NCBI GenBank assembly: GCA_036262035.1
Contig: DATAJS010000020.1
Location: 51,611 to 115,610, forward strand
Reading direction: 5' to 3'
From: Burkholderiales bacterium
GTDB lineage: Bacteria > Pseudomonadota > Gammaproteobacteria > Burkholderiales > SG8-41
Length of the DNA stretch: 64,000 bases
The position numbers were made by a program, and so were the translations under genes. The notes under the pieces are model-generated. The model had not been told where the DNA came from. It saw nothing but the letters and a program-made list of their open reading frames with translations, and searched no databases. This document shows positions 8,667-17,690 of the stretch, in pieces. Positions within the stretch are counted from its first letter, which is position 1, and each line of letters starts with the position of its first letter.

Positions 8667-8802
8667 GACCGCCAAGGTCGCAAAGGACGCAAAGGAATTC
8701 TTCGGGTGGCTAGTCACCCGGCTCTTCGTGCTCAAGGAACGCGACAGAGCAAGGCGCTCGCGACCGCCTCATCGCTTTTCCTTTGCGTCCTTTGCGGTTC
8801 AA
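8667..8802. repeat. Inverted element with tandem-repeat ends, copy 1
   Basis: The left end reads ACCGCCAAGGTCGCAAAGG followed by ACGCAAAGG. The right end carries the inverse, CCTTTGCGTCCTTTGCGGT. The ends are built from a 9-bp unit (GACGCAAAG) repeated in tandem and face each other across about 75 bp. A related copy, including parts of the body (GGAATTC, GCGACCGC, ATCGCTTT), lies at 15551-15698. It separates the two subunit genes of one hydro-lyase. No coding capacity is seen. Confidence 0.85.
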
Positions 8803-8806
8803 CTAA

Positions 8807-10054
8807 TCAGCTCAAAAATTCGCGCGGATCCGTGATCACGCCCGTCAAAGCCGAGGCCGCGACGGTCGCGGGTGACGCCATGAAGATCCGTGCGGTCGGG
8901 TCGCCCATGCGGCCTTTGAAGTTGCGGGTCGAGGCGGTGATGCACGTCTCGCCGGGGGCCAGGATGCCGGAGTGGACCGCCGAGCATGCGCCGCACGAGG
9001 CGTGGGTCACCACCGCGCCGGCTTCGTTCAGGATGTCGATGAGGCCGCGGCGGCTCGCTTCTCGATAGATCGCCTGCGACGCCGGCGTGACGATGAAGCG
9101 CGTCTTCACCTTGCGCCCTTGCACCACGCTCGCCGTGAGCTCCAGGTCTTCGAGCGTGCCGTTGGCGCACGAGCCGACGAACGCCTGGTCGATCGCGGTT
9201 CCGGCCGCCGCCGAGACCGGCTGCGAGTTGTCGATCACCGCGTCGGGAAACGCCACCAGCGGCTCCAGCGACGACAGATCCACCGTGCGCACGTCGGCAT
9301 ACGCCGCATCCGCGTCGGGATAGACGCACTCGTACGCCGCGTCAGTGCGCTCGCGCAGCCAGCCGTTCATGATCTCGTCGGGCTCGAACGTCGCGAACTC
9401 CGCCGCGAGCTCGGTCGCCATCGTCGTCAGCGTCTTGCGCGCGGCGATCGAGAGGTCCTTCATGCCCGGGCCGCCGAACTCGACGTTCGTGGTCACGTGA
9501 TCGCCGTAGCGCCCGGCGATGTGCAGGAAAGCGTCCTTCGCGGTCACCGCGCGCGGGAGCTTGCCGCGCAGCTCGTAGCGCACCGTCTCGCCCACCGCGA
9601 ACCACGTCTCGCCGGTCACCGCCGCATAGACCACGTCGGGCGGCCCCACGCCGCGCGCGAGGCAGTTCAGCGCCCCGCCGCTGCCGGTGTGCGAGTCGCT
9701 GCCGATGAGCACGCTGCCGGGCAGCGCGTAGGCGTTGTCGACCGCGAGCTGATGGCTGATGCCTTGCGTGTAACCGACATCGTGAAAGCGCTTGATGCCG
9801 AAGCGCTTCACGAACTCGCGCCCGGTCTGCATCGCGATCGCCGAAGGCGGATTCATCGCCGGCACCCGGTGGTCGAACACCACCACGATGCGGTCGGGAT
9901 CGGCGACGCGCAGCACGTCGAACCAGCGGTTCGGCATGAAGTTGGTGTCGAGGAGGAACACGACGTCGACCGGGACCGTCACCAGATCGCCGGGCGCAAC
10001 GCGCTCGCGCCCGCTCCTTTTCGCGAGGATCTTCTCGGCGATCGTCATGCCCAC
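8807..10054 (-). CDS. Aconitase/isopropylmalate dehydratase-type large subunit (LeuC-like)
   Basis: A 415-residue [4Fe-4S] hydro-lyase catalytic subunit. It contains DHRVPA, GSDSHTGSGGAL and the cluster cysteines in VGSCANGTLEDL and THASCGACSAVHSG. The length fits the short LeuC/HacA/DmdA branch rather than full-length aconitase. The predicted activity is reversible hydration of an unsaturated di- or tricarboxylate together with the small subunit at 8133-8639. A GTG start at 10054 is used because GAGG lies 8 bp upstream; an ATG two codons later is possible. The class II aldolase gene ends 10 bp upstream, so the two are co-transcribed. Dimethylmalate, isopropylmalate or a methylcitrate-type compound are all possible substrates. 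Confidence 0.9.
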   Translation of the reverse strand: MGMTIAEKILAKRSGRERVAPGDLVTVPVDVVFLLDTNFMPNRWFDVLRVADPDRIVVVFDHRVPAMNPPSAIAMQTGREFVKRFGIKRFHDVGYTQGISHQLAVDNAYALPGSVLIGSDSHTGSGGALNCLARGVGPPDVVYAAVTGETWFAVGETVRYELRGKLPRAVTAKDAFLHIAGRYGDHVTTNVEFGGPGMKDLSIAARKTLTTMATELAAEFATFEPDEIMNGWLRERTDAAYECVYPDADAAYADVRTVDLSSLEPLVAFPDAVIDNSQPVSAAAGTAIDQAFVGSCANGTLEDLELTASVVQGRKVKTRFIVTPASQAIYREASRRGLIDILNEAGAVVTHASCGACSAVHSGILAPGETCITASTRNFKGRMGDPTARIFMASPATVAASALTGVITDPREFLS

Positions 10055-10064
10055 GGTCGTCGCC

Positions 10065-10925
10065 TCAGGTGTCGTAGCCGGGGTTCTCGCGGTCGAGCTT
10101 GCGCAGCAGCGCCGACCACACCAGCGCGCCGCCCGCGGACTGGCCGCCCTTGCCGTAGATCTGCGGGCCTTGCGCCATCGCGTGGTCGACGACCTCCTGT
10201 GCGACCGGGTTCGGCTCCGCGCCGCCCGACAGCGCCAGCACCTGGAGTCGGCACGCGCGCTCGAGGCGATTCATGCGCGCGAAGGCTTCGCCGACGGTCT
10301 CGCCGAGCGTGAGCGTGCCGTGATTGCGCAGGATGAGCATCGCGCCGTCCGGTCCGAGGTCCTCGAGCAGGCGCTCGCGCTCGCCGGTGTCGAAGGCCAC
10401 GCCTTCGTACGAGTGGTATTTGAGGAGGCTCATCACGGTGAGCGCCTGCTGCGAGATCGGCAGCAGCCCCTGCTTCTGCATCGACACCGCGGTGCCGTAG
10501 TGCGTGTGCAGGTGCATGACGCAGTGCGCGTCGGCGCGGCCCATGTGCACCGCGCTGTGGATGACGAAGCCCGCGCGGTTGGCGTTGTACGGCGACTCGG
10601 AGAGCTTGTTGCCTTCGACGTCGATCTTGAGCAGCGACGAGGCGGTGATCTCCTCGAACATGAGCCCGTACGGATTGATGAGGAACTGGTCGTGCCGACC
10701 GGGCACCCGGCACGACAGATGGGTGCTGATCATGTCGGTCCAGCCCATGATCGCGCACAGGCGATACGCGGCCGCGAGCTCGACCCGTGCCTGCCACTCT
10801 TCCGACGAGATGCGCTCCTTCGGCTGCCGGCGCGGCGGCGGACGCAGCTTGGTGACCGTGGCCTTCTTCGCGGGTGCGCGTGCGCGCAGGCGCGTGACGG
10901 TGGCGTTCTTCGGTACTGTTTTCAT
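10065..10925 (-). CDS. Class II aldolase/adducin family protein
   Basis: A 286-residue protein whose residues about 45-270 form a class II aldolase domain. Zinc-binding histidines are visible in VMHLHTHYG and LRNHGTLT. The first 40 residues are basic and low-complexity (KKATVTKLRPPPRRQPKER) and are not part of the fold. Class II aldolases cleave or epimerise phosphosugars or hydroxy-acids through a metal enolate. With no sugar kinase nearby and a hydro-lyase next door, a retro-aldol reaction on a hydroxy-acid is more likely than sugar phosphate cleavage. It lies 10 bp from both neighbours in the minus-strand cluster. Confidence 0.88.
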   Translation of the reverse strand: MKTVPKNATVTRLRARAPAKKATVTKLRPPPRRQPKERISSEEWQARVELAAAYRLCAIMGWTDMISTHLSCRVPGRHDQFLINPYGLMFEEITASSLLKIDVEGNKLSESPYNANRAGFVIHSAVHMGRADAHCVMHLHTHYGTAVSMQKQGLLPISQQALTVMSLLKYHSYEGVAFDTGERERLLEDLGPDGAMLILRNHGTLTLGETVGEAFARMNRLERACRLQVLALSGGAEPNPVAQEVVDHAMAQGPQIYGKGGQSAGGALVWSALLRKLDRENPGYDT

Positions 10926-10935
10926 CGTTTCTCCT

Positions 10936-11892
10936 TTAGTCCGCCTGTATCCCCGCGGCCTTGATCACCGACGCGTATTGCGCGATCTCGGACCGGATGA
11001 ACTTCGCAAACTCCTGCGGCGAGCCGCCCGCGGGCTCGAAACCCTGGTGCACCAGCGGCTCGGCGACCTCGGGCCGCTTGAGCGCGGCGTTGATCTGGGT
11101 GTTGAGCAGCGAGACGATGGCCGCAGGCGTACGCGCCGGCGCAAGCACGCCGTACCAGTTGCCCGTGACGTAACCGGGCAATCCCGCTTCGGCGAACGTC
11201 GGCACTTCGGGCGCCGCGGGAGAGCGCCGGCTGCCGGTGACCGCGAGCGCGCGCGCCCGTCCCGCTTTCGCCTGCGCGTAGGCGAAGAATACGCTCGTGA
11301 ACGTGAGCGGCACTTCGCCCGAGACAACCGCCGTGACCGAGCCGGTGCTCGTCTTGTACGGCACGCTCATGAGCTTCACCTGCGCCGCGCGCATGAAGAG
11401 CTCGGCGGTGAGGTGCGTGCCGCTGCCGGCGCCGGTGTGCGCGAAACCGATCAGCCCCGGTTTCGCTTTCGCCATCGCGATCAGCTCCTTCACCGACGAG
11501 GCCGACGACGGATGCGCGATCAGCATGTAAGGCTGCGTCGCGACGAGCACGATCGGCGCGAAGTCGCGCACCGGGTCGTACGGCAGCTTCTTGTACAGGC
11601 TCACGCTGACCGCGATCGCGGCGCTGGTGCTGAAGAGCAGCGTGTGGCCGTCGGGCGCGGCGCGCGACGCCACTTCGCCGGCGATCACGCCGCCGGCGCC
11701 GGGCCGGTTGTCGTAGACGATGGGCTGTCGCAAGACGGGCGCCAGGCGTTCGCCCACGACCCGCGCGAGCGCATCGGTGCTGCCGCCCGCGCCCGCAGCG
11801 ACGATGAAACGCACCGGGCGCGTCGGATACGGCTCGGCGGCCGTGGCGTGGCAGGCGACCGCGCACGCGATCGCGGCGAGTACGGCGCGCAC
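10936..11892 (-). CDS. Bug/TctC-type receptor, coupled to the HMG-CoA lyase-like gene
   Basis: A 318-residue periplasmic receptor with signal peptide MRAVLAAIACAVACHATAA and the family motifs YPTRPVRFIVAAGAGGSTD, NRPGAGGVIAG, AAPDGHTLL and a DFAPIVLV segment. The start is a GTG at 11892 sharing one base with the TAG of the upstream lyase gene (TAGTG). The frame stays open further upstream, but only within the lyase gene. It is the transport component of the LeuCD/aldolase/lyase group. The ligand is unknown; Bug proteins of this type usually bind C4-C6 carboxylates. Confidence 0.93.
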   Translation of the reverse strand: MRAVLAAIACAVACHATAAEPYPTRPVRFIVAAGAGGSTDALARVVGERLAPVLRQPIVYDNRPGAGGVIAGEVASRAAPDGHTLLFSTSAAIAVSVSLYKKLPYDPVRDFAPIVLVATQPYMLIAHPSSASSVKELIAMAKAKPGLIGFAHTGAGSGTHLTAELFMRAAQVKLMSVPYKTSTGSVTAVVSGEVPLTFTSVFFAYAQAKAGRARALAVTGSRRSPAAPEVPTFAEAGLPGYVTGNWYGVLAPARTPAAIVSLLNTQINAALKRPEVAEPLVHQGFEPAGGSPQEFAKFIRSEIAQYASVIKAAGIQAD

Positions 11893-12848
11893 TAGTGGAC
11901 CTGCGCGCGCAGCCGCGCGAGGCTGCCGCCTTTCATGACCGACCCCGGCAGCGGATGGCCGACGATGTCCTCGGCCAGCTTCGCGCAATCGATGAGCCGA
12001 TCCAGATCGAGACCGGTCTCTATGCCCATCTCAGCGCACATGAACGCGAGATCCTCGGTGCAGACGTTGCCCGCCGCGCCTTTGTGGCCCGCGAACGGGC
12101 AGCCGCCGAGTCCGGCGATGCACGCGTCGTACATGTCGACGCCCATCTCGAGCCCCGCGTAAGCATTGGCGATCGCCATGCCTCGCGTGTCGTGCAGGTG
12201 CAGGCTGATGCGCAACGACGGGTAGCGCTCGCGGATCGCCCCGACCGTGCGCTTGATGGAGGTCGGCGTCGCCCACGCCATGGTGTCCGACAAGCCGAAG
12301 GTCTCGATGTCGACATCGTGCTCGGCGGCGATCTCGTGCGCCTGCGCGACGAGATCCATGATCGTGCTCACCGGCACGTCGCCCTGGAAGTTGCAGCCGA
12401 AGGCGGAGTTGATGCCAGCGCGCTTCACCGGGATGCCGAGCGCCTTGAAGCGCTCGACCGCACGGTGGTTGTAGTCGACCTGTGCCTGCATGGTCTTGTT
12501 CTGGTTGCGCATCAGGAATTTCTCGGAGGCCGACAGCGAGATCTTCCCTTCGACGTGCAGCCGCGGCATCGCCAGCGCGCGCTCCAGGCCCTTGTCGTTG
12601 AGCCACACCGCGGTGTAGTTCACGCCGTCCTGCTTCTGGATGCCGTTCACGACCTCTTCCGCGTCCGCCATGCCGGGAACGCGCTTGGGATTCACGAACG
12701 AGACGATCTGGATGTGCTCGAGCCCGGTCTGCGACAGCGCGTCGATCAGCTCGATCTTGCGCGCGGTGGCGATGGGGCCGGGCTCGATCTGGAACCCTTC
12801 GCGCGGGCCTTCTTCCTGGATGTGGATCGCTTTCGGGAAATCGGACAT
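11892..12848 (-). CDS. Hydroxymethylglutaryl-CoA lyase family protein
   Basis: A 318-residue TIM-barrel lyase of the HMGL/DRE family. It shows the substrate arginine R16 in EGPREGF, the metal-binding LHLHDTRG (H217, H219) and the signature AGLGGCPFA with catalytic C250, followed by AGNVCTEDL. These enzymes cleave 3-hydroxy-3-methylglutaryl-CoA or related 3-hydroxy-3-methyl acyl-CoA to acetyl-CoA or pyruvate plus a keto acid. It stands 7 bp downstream of the aconitase gene, and its stop overlaps the Bug gene start. Cleavage of a citramalyl-CoA-like product of the neighbouring hydratases is a good fit but not proven. Confidence 0.92.
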   Translation of the reverse strand: MSDFPKAIHIQEEGPREGFQIEPGPIATARKIELIDALSQTGLEHIQIVSFVNPKRVPGMADAEEVVNGIQKQDGVNYTAVWLNDKGLERALAMPRLHVEGKISLSASEKFLMRNQNKTMQAQVDYNHRAVERFKALGIPVKRAGINSAFGCNFQGDVPVSTIMDLVAQAHEIAAEHDVDIETFGLSDTMAWATPTSIKRTVGAIRERYPSLRISLHLHDTRGMAIANAYAGLEMGVDMYDACIAGLGGCPFAGHKGAAGNVCTEDLAFMCAEMGIETGLDLDRLIDCAKLAEDIVGHPLPGSVMKGGSLARLRAQVH

Positions 12849-12855
12849 CTGTGCC

Positions 12856-15528
12856 TCAGACGGTGGCCGGCCTGCGCTGCGCCGATCGGGTGATCTCGGA
12901 AAGCACGTACGGCATGATCCCGCCGTGCCGCTGGTATTCGATCTCGGCCGGCGTGTCGAGCCGCAGCGTGAGCGGCACGTCCTGCTTCTCGCCGTTCGCG
13001 CGCGTGATGACGAGCGTGACCTGCTGGCGCGGCTGCGCACGCTCGGACAGGCCGACGAGGTCGAACGTCTCGCTGCCGTCGAGCTTCAGTGTCGCGGCGG
13101 TGACGCCCGCGGGAAGCTGACACGGCAGCACGCCCATGCCGACGAGGTTGCTGCGGTGGATGCGCTCGAAGCTCGAAGCGACCACCGCGCGCACGCCCAG
13201 CAGCCGCGTGCCTTTGGCCGCCCAGTCGCGCGCGCTGCCGGTGCCGTATTCCTCGCCCGCGATGACGATCAGCGGCACGCGGTCGGCGGCGTAGCGGATC
13301 GCCGCGTCGTAGATGGTCGTCTGCGTCGCGCTCGGCTGGTGCACCGTCACGCCGCCTTCGACGCCGGGCACCATGAGGTTCTTCAGCCGCACGTTGGCGA
13401 ACGTGCCGCGCATCATCACCTCGTGGTTCATGCGGCGCGCGCCGTAGTTGTTGAAGTCCGCGGGCGTGACGCCGAGCTTCTGAAGATAGAGGCCGGCGGG
13501 CGAAGTGGACTTGATGCTGCCGATCGGGCTGATGTGGTCGGTGGTGATCGAGTTGCCGAGGATCGCCAGGGCACGCGCGCCGCGGATGTCGGCGAGCGTC
13601 GACGAGCGCAGCGGCTCGCCGAGGAACGGCGGCTCCTTGATGTAGCTCGATTCGCCCTCCCACGTATACATCTCGCCCTTCGCCTGCGGGATGTCTTTCC
13701 AGTGCGGGTTGCGGCTGGTGATGTCGGCGCTGTAGGTCTCGCGATAGAACGCCGGGTTCTCCGCGATACGCAAGGCTTCTGCCAGCTCTTCGGCCGTCGG
13801 CCAGACGTCGCGTAGGTACACGTCCCCGGCGATCGGCTCCTTGTCGAAGTCGATGTTCACTCGGCCAGCGAGGGCGAACGCGACCACCAACGGCGGGCTC
13901 GCGAGGAATGCCGCGCGCACCGCCGGATGGATGCGCGCCTCGAAGTTGCGGTTGCCCGAGAGCACCGCGCACGCGACGACGTCGTCGTCGGCGATCGCTT
14001 TCTCCACCGCGGCGTCGATCGGGCCCGAAGCGCCCACGCACGTGCCGCAGGTATAGCCGGCGACGTTGAAGCCGAGCTTGTCCAGGTACGGCTGGAGGCC
14101 GGTCGCATCGAGATAGCGGCTCACGACCGTCGAGCCCGGCGTCAGCGAAGTCTTGACCTTGGCGTTGACCTTCAGGCCTCGCTCGATCGCTTTCTTCGCG
14201 ACGAGACCGGCGGCGACCATCACGCCCGGATTGGACGTGTTGGTGCACGAGGTGATGGCGGCGATGACGACGTCGCCGTGCCTCACCTTGCCTTCGGCAT
14301 TGCGCGCCTTCTCGTAACCGCCGCTCGCGGCAGGCTGAGTCAGCACTTCGTCGAAACGGCGCTTGATGTTCTTCAGCGCGATGCGGTCCTGCGGACGCTT
14401 CGGTCCCGCGACGTTGGGCTCCACCGTGGAGAGATCGAGCTCGATGACGCGGCTGTAATCGACCTCGCCTTTGCGCGCCGCGCCGAAGCAGCCTTGCGCG
14501 CGGTATAACGCTTCGGTCTCGCGCACGCGCTCTTCCGAGCGGCCGGTTTGCAGCAGGTAGCGGCAGGTCTGCTCGTCGACCGGGAAGTAGCCGATGGTCG
14601 CGCCGTATTCGACCGCCATGTTGGAGATCGTGGCGCGGTCGGGCAGCGTGAGATTCGCGACGCCGTCGCCGAAGTATTCGACGAAGTGCCCCACCACCTT
14701 CGCGCGGCGCAGCATCTCGGTGACGTGCAGCACGAGGTCGGTCGAGGTGACGCCATGCTTCAGCGCGCCGGTGACGTGCACGCCGGTGACGTCGGGCGTG
14801 AGGAAGCACACCGGCTGTCCAAGCACCGCCGCTTCGGCTTCGATGCCGCCCACGCCCCAGCCGACGGTGCCGAGGCCCGCGATCATGCCCGTATGCGAAT
14901 CGGTGCCGACCAGCGTGTCGGGATAGATCACGCCGTCTTTCTCGAGGTAGCCCGGCGCGAGGAACTCGAGATTCAGCTGATGCAGGATGCCCCAGCCCGG
15001 CGGCAGGAAGCGGATGCCCTTGTACGCCTGCAGCGCCCACTTCACGAAGCGGAAACGCTCGTGGTTGCGCTCGGTCTCGAGCGCCATGTTCTTGGCGAGC
15101 GCGTCGGGCGTGCCGTGGTAGTCGACGGTGAGCGTGTGATCGAGCGTCATGTCGACCGGCACCACGGGCTGCACGATCTCGCCGGCGTGGCCCATGCGCG
15201 TGACCGCGCCGCGGATCGCGGTGAGATCGCCGAGGAGCGGTATGCCGGCGGCGCAGTTGAGCACCACGCGGCCGACGGTGAAAGGAATCTCCTCCTCGCG
15301 CTGGTCGTTCGGCTGCCACGCCGCGAGCGCGCGCACCTGCCGCTCGAGGACCCGCTTGCCGTCGCAGTTGCGAAGCAGCGATTCGAGAACGATGCGCAAG
15401 GAGACCGGCAGCCGCGAGATGCGCCCCGCCCCGCTCTGCTCGAGCGCAGGGAGCGAGTAATAAGCGCGCTTCTTGCCGTTGCCGAAGTCGATCTCGCGTT
15501 TTGTGGTGCTGTCGAATGGATTCGTCAT
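12856..15528 (-). CDS. acnA: Aconitate hydratase, AcnA type
   Basis: An 890-residue monomeric aconitase with the full AcnA/IRP architecture: domains 1-3 ([14 protein letters not shown] near 207-220), cluster ligands C428 (ITSCTNTS), C494 and C497, a linker, and the swivel domain with [15 protein letters not shown]. The usual GYGCTTC around the last two ligands is GYTCGTC here; spacing is kept but residues between and before differ. It interconverts citrate and isocitrate or a close analogue such as 2-methylisocitrate. Placement beside an HMG-CoA lyase-like gene and Bug receptors suggests a substrate-dedicated paralogue rather than the only TCA enzyme. AAGG lies 9 bp before the ATG. Confidence 0.93.
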   Translation of the reverse strand: MTNPFDSTTKREIDFGNGKKRAYYSLPALEQSGAGRISRLPVSLRIVLESLLRNCDGKRVLERQVRALAAWQPNDQREEEIPFTVGRVVLNCAAGIPLLGDLTAIRGAVTRMGHAGEIVQPVVPVDMTLDHTLTVDYHGTPDALAKNMALETERNHERFRFVKWALQAYKGIRFLPPGWGILHQLNLEFLAPGYLEKDGVIYPDTLVGTDSHTGMIAGLGTVGWGVGGIEAEAAVLGQPVCFLTPDVTGVHVTGALKHGVTSTDLVLHVTEMLRRAKVVGHFVEYFGDGVANLTLPDRATISNMAVEYGATIGYFPVDEQTCRYLLQTGRSEERVRETEALYRAQGCFGAARKGEVDYSRVIELDLSTVEPNVAGPKRPQDRIALKNIKRRFDEVLTQPAASGGYEKARNAEGKVRHGDVVIAAITSCTNTSNPGVMVAAGLVAKKAIERGLKVNAKVKTSLTPGSTVVSRYLDATGLQPYLDKLGFNVAGYTCGTCVGASGPIDAAVEKAIADDDVVACAVLSGNRNFEARIHPAVRAAFLASPPLVVAFALAGRVNIDFDKEPIAGDVYLRDVWPTAEELAEALRIAENPAFYRETYSADITSRNPHWKDIPQAKGEMYTWEGESSYIKEPPFLGEPLRSSTLADIRGARALAILGNSITTDHISPIGSIKSTSPAGLYLQKLGVTPADFNNYGARRMNHEVMMRGTFANVRLKNLMVPGVEGGVTVHQPSATQTTIYDAAIRYAADRVPLIVIAGEEYGTGSARDWAAKGTRLLGVRAVVASSFERIHRSNLVGMGVLPCQLPAGVTAATLKLDGSETFDLVGLSERAQPRQQVTLVITRANGEKQDVPLTLRLDTPAEIEYQRHGGIMPYVLSEITRSAQRRPATV

Positions 15529-15550
15529 GCTCTATACCTTGTTAAAAGCT

Positions 15551-15698
15551 ATGAACCGCCAAGGACGCAAAGGACGCAAAGGAATTCATTCATCGGGCGC
15601 CCGTCATCGGTTCCTCATGTTCAAGACAACGTGATTCGGCGAGGCATTCGCGACCGCATCGCTTTCCTTTGCGTCCTTTGCGTCCTTTGCGGTTAAAA
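15551..15698. repeat. Inverted element with tandem-repeat ends, copy 2
   Basis: The left end has AACCGCC followed by AAGGACGCAAAGGACGCAAA, and the right end has the inverse with three TTTGCGTCC-type units. It has one more tandem unit on each side than the copy at 8667. The body shares GGAATTC, a CGGTTCCTCATGTTCAAG stretch matching the CGGCTCTTCGTGCTCAAG of copy 1, and GCGACCGC-ATCGCTTTCC. It fills the gap between acnA and the Bug gene downstream of position 15710. Shared ends plus shared body indicate a small mobile or formerly mobile element. Confidence 0.87.
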
Positions 15699-15709
15699 CG
15701 CCTTTGACC

Positions 15710-16711
15710 TTATTCGGCTCTAATGCCGGTCTGCTTGATCACCTGTACCCACTTCGCGAAGTCGCTGCGCACGGTCTCGGCAAACTCCCGCGCGCTGCTC
15801 GTCGTCGCTTCGGATGCCAGCGCGGTCATGCGGTCTTTCATGTCCTGCGTCGCCATGATCTTCACGATGTGCTGATGCAGGCGCTCCAGCACGTCAGGCG
15901 GTAGTCCTGCCGGGCCGAGCACGCCGTTCCAGGTAAGCACCTGAACGGCCGCGAGGCCCGCTTCCGGCGCGCTCGGAACCGCGCTCACCGCGTGCCAGCG
16001 TTTCGCGTCGGTCACCATCAGGCCGCGCAGCTTGCCGGCGTTCACCAGCGCGACCGCCGATGGCAGTGTCGCGAACATCGCTTCGATGTGTCCCGCGACG
16101 AGATCGGTCGTCGCGGGGCCGCCGCCCTTGTACGCGACGAAGCTCACCTTGACCTGCGCCGCGCTCTTGAACAGCTCGCCCGTCAGGTGGTTCGTGCTGC
16201 CGATCCCGCTGGTGCCGAAGTTGAGCCGCTGCGGGTTCGAGCGCGCCAGCGCGACCAGCTCCTTCGCCGAGCGGACCGGCAGCGCCGGGTTGACGACGAG
16301 GATGTTCGGAAACGTGATCACCGGCGTGACGGCGGTGAAGTCGCGGTTCGGGTCGTAAGGCAGCTTCGCGTAGAGGCCCGGGCTCATCACGATCTCGTTG
16401 CTCGTGCCCAGGAGCAGCGTGTAGCCGTCCGCGGGCGACTTCGCGACGAGCGAGGCGCCGATCGTGCCGGTCGCGCCGGGCCGGTTGTCGACGATCACCG
16501 GCTGGCCGAGCGCCTCGTTCAGGCGCTGCGCGAGCGGTCGCGCGACGAGATCGGCGGGGCCGCCCGGGGGGAACGGCACGACGAGACGTATCGGTTTGGA
16601 CGGATAGGATTGGGCGTGCGCAGTCGGAAGGGCGACGCACAGCGCGACGAACAACGCCTTTACGTCAAAATGGATTCCCGCCTTCGCGGGAATGACGGGC
16701 GCGCGCTCCAT
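15710..16711 (-). CDS. Bug/TctC-type receptor with repeat-encoded N-terminus (third of tandem)
   Basis: A 333-residue receptor with YPSKPIRLVVPFPPGGPAD, NRPGATGTIGA and SPADGYTLLLG. The ATG at 16711 overlaps the stop of the upstream Bug gene (TGATG). Residues 4-14 (APVIPAKAGIH) are the in-frame translation of a palindromic repeat at 16665-16701, so the hydrophobic signal segment (ALFVALCVALPTAHA) starts about 18 residues in rather than near the N-terminus. An internal TTG just before this segment gives only about nine residues before the likely cleavage site. The repeat therefore probably replaced the original start region. Whether the extended signal peptide still works is open. It is last of three tandem receptor genes. 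Confidence 0.9.
   Translation of the reverse strand: MERAPVIPAKAGIHFDVKALFVALCVALPTAHAQSYPSKPIRLVVPFPPGGPADLVARPLAQRLNEALGQPVIVDNRPGATGTIGASLVAKSPADGYTLLLGTSNEIVMSPGLYAKLPYDPNRDFTAVTPVITFPNILVVNPALPVRSAKELVALARSNPQRLNFGTSGIGSTNHLTGELFKSAAQVKVSFVAYKGGGPATTDLVAGHIEAMFATLPSAVALVNAGKLRGLMVTDAKRWHAVSAVPSAPEAGLAAVQVLTWNGVLGPAGLPPDVLERLHQHIVKIMATQDMKDRMTALASEATTSSAREFAETVRSDFAKWVQVIKQTGIRAE
16665..16701. repeat. Palindromic repeat (GGATTCCCGC / GCGGGAATGAC family) inside a CDS
   Basis: The core ATTCCCGCCTTCGCGGGAAT is a hairpin with 8-bp arms ATTCCCGC/GCGGGAAT and a 4-base CTTC loop. Read on the minus strand it encodes PVIPAKAGIH, a peptide known from many genomes where this repeat is translated. 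Related copies occur at 23223-23303 and 59134-59253. Here it lies inside the first 20 codons of the Bug gene. Confidence 0.9.
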
Positions 16712-17679
16712 CAGTCCGCCGTCGTCCCAGCAGCTTTGATCACGGCGCCCCAGCGCTCGTAATCGCTGCGGATGACTTTGCCGAATGCGTCCGGCGTGTT
16801 GCCGACGAGGATCGTGCCGCTCGGCTCGAACTTGTTCTTGAAGTCGGGCAGCGCGACGACGCGGGCGGTCTCCCTCTGCAATACATCGATCACGCGGGGA
16901 TCGGTGCGCGCCGGCGCGAGCATGCCGTACCACAGGTCGGATTCCGCGGTCTTGAGCTGCGGCAGCTCGGACAGCGCCGGCACGTCCGGCAGCGCGGGAT
17001 TGCGCTTCGGGCTCGACACCGCGATCGCGCGCATGCGCCGGTCCTTGATGAGCGGTGTCACCGTCAGAATGCTCACGAACATGAAGTCCACCTCGCCCGA
17101 GAGGATGCCGGTGAGCGCCGGCGCGCTGCCCTTGTACGGCACGTGGACGATGTTCATGTGCGCCATGTTCTTCAGCATCTCGCCGGCGAGGTGCGCGCCG
17201 CCGCCGGTGCCCGACGAGCCGTAAGTGAGGCCCTTCGGCGTCGCCTTGGCCAGCGCGATCAGGTCGCGGAGGCTCTTCGCGGGCACGGTCGGGTGCGTCA
17301 CGAGGACGAACGGCAGCGTGGCGATCTGGCTGACCGGCGCCAGGTCCTTCAGCGGGTCGTACGACAGCTTCTTGTAGAGGTGCGGATTGATGACGATCGC
17401 GGCATTGGTCGCGACCAGCACCGTGTGCCCGTCGGGCGGCGCTTTCGCCACGACGTCGGCGCCGATGTTGCCGTTGCCGCCCGCGCGGTTCTCGACGATG
17501 AACTGCTGGCCCAGCGTCCTGGTGAACTCGGCCGCCAGCGCGCGCGCGACGATGTCGGTTCCGCCGCCGGGTGCGAAGTTGACGACGATGCGCACCGGCT
17601 TCGTCGGATAGTTTTGTGCTGCCGCGCCGGCGCAAAGCCCGAGCGCGCTTACTGCAACTGCCAGTCGTGCCACGTACAT
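16711..17679 (-). CDS. Bug/TctC-type receptor (second of tandem)
   Basis: A 322-residue periplasmic receptor with signal peptide MYVARLAVAVSALGLCAGAAA, then [32 protein letters not shown] and APPDGHTVLVA. Two in-frame starts exist. The ATG at 17694 overlaps the upstream TGA, but AGAGGAG lies between the two, just before the ATG at 17679, so the second is preferred. It is more like the receptor at 17691 (shared [10 protein letters not shown]) than the one at 15710. The three genes abut and were probably made by duplication. No TctA/TctB gene accompanies them. Confidence 0.93.
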   Translation of the reverse strand: MYVARLAVAVSALGLCAGAAAQNYPTKPVRIVVNFAPGGGTDIVARALAAEFTRTLGQQFIVENRAGGNGNIGADVVAKAPPDGHTVLVATNAAIVINPHLYKKLSYDPLKDLAPVSQIATLPFVLVTHPTVPAKSLRDLIALAKATPKGLTYGSSGTGGGAHLAGEMLKNMAHMNIVHVPYKGSAPALTGILSGEVDFMFVSILTVTPLIKDRRMRAIAVSSPKRNPALPDVPALSELPQLKTAESDLWYGMLAPARTDPRVIDVLQRETARVVALPDFKNKFEPSGTILVGNTPDAFGKVIRSDYERWGAVIKAAGTTAD

Positions 17680-17690
17680 CCCTACTCCTC

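Noticed and set aside
8667..8802. Possible rho-independent terminator between leuC-like and leuD-like genes
   Set aside because: The arms are separated by about 75 bp and there is no T-run. A related copy with a shared body at 15551 shows it is a repeat element.
12746..15319. Second minus-strand frame of 857 codons overlapping acnA
   Set aside because: It is a +1 frame shadow of acnA, Arg-rich without aconitase motifs, while acnA is intact in its own frame.
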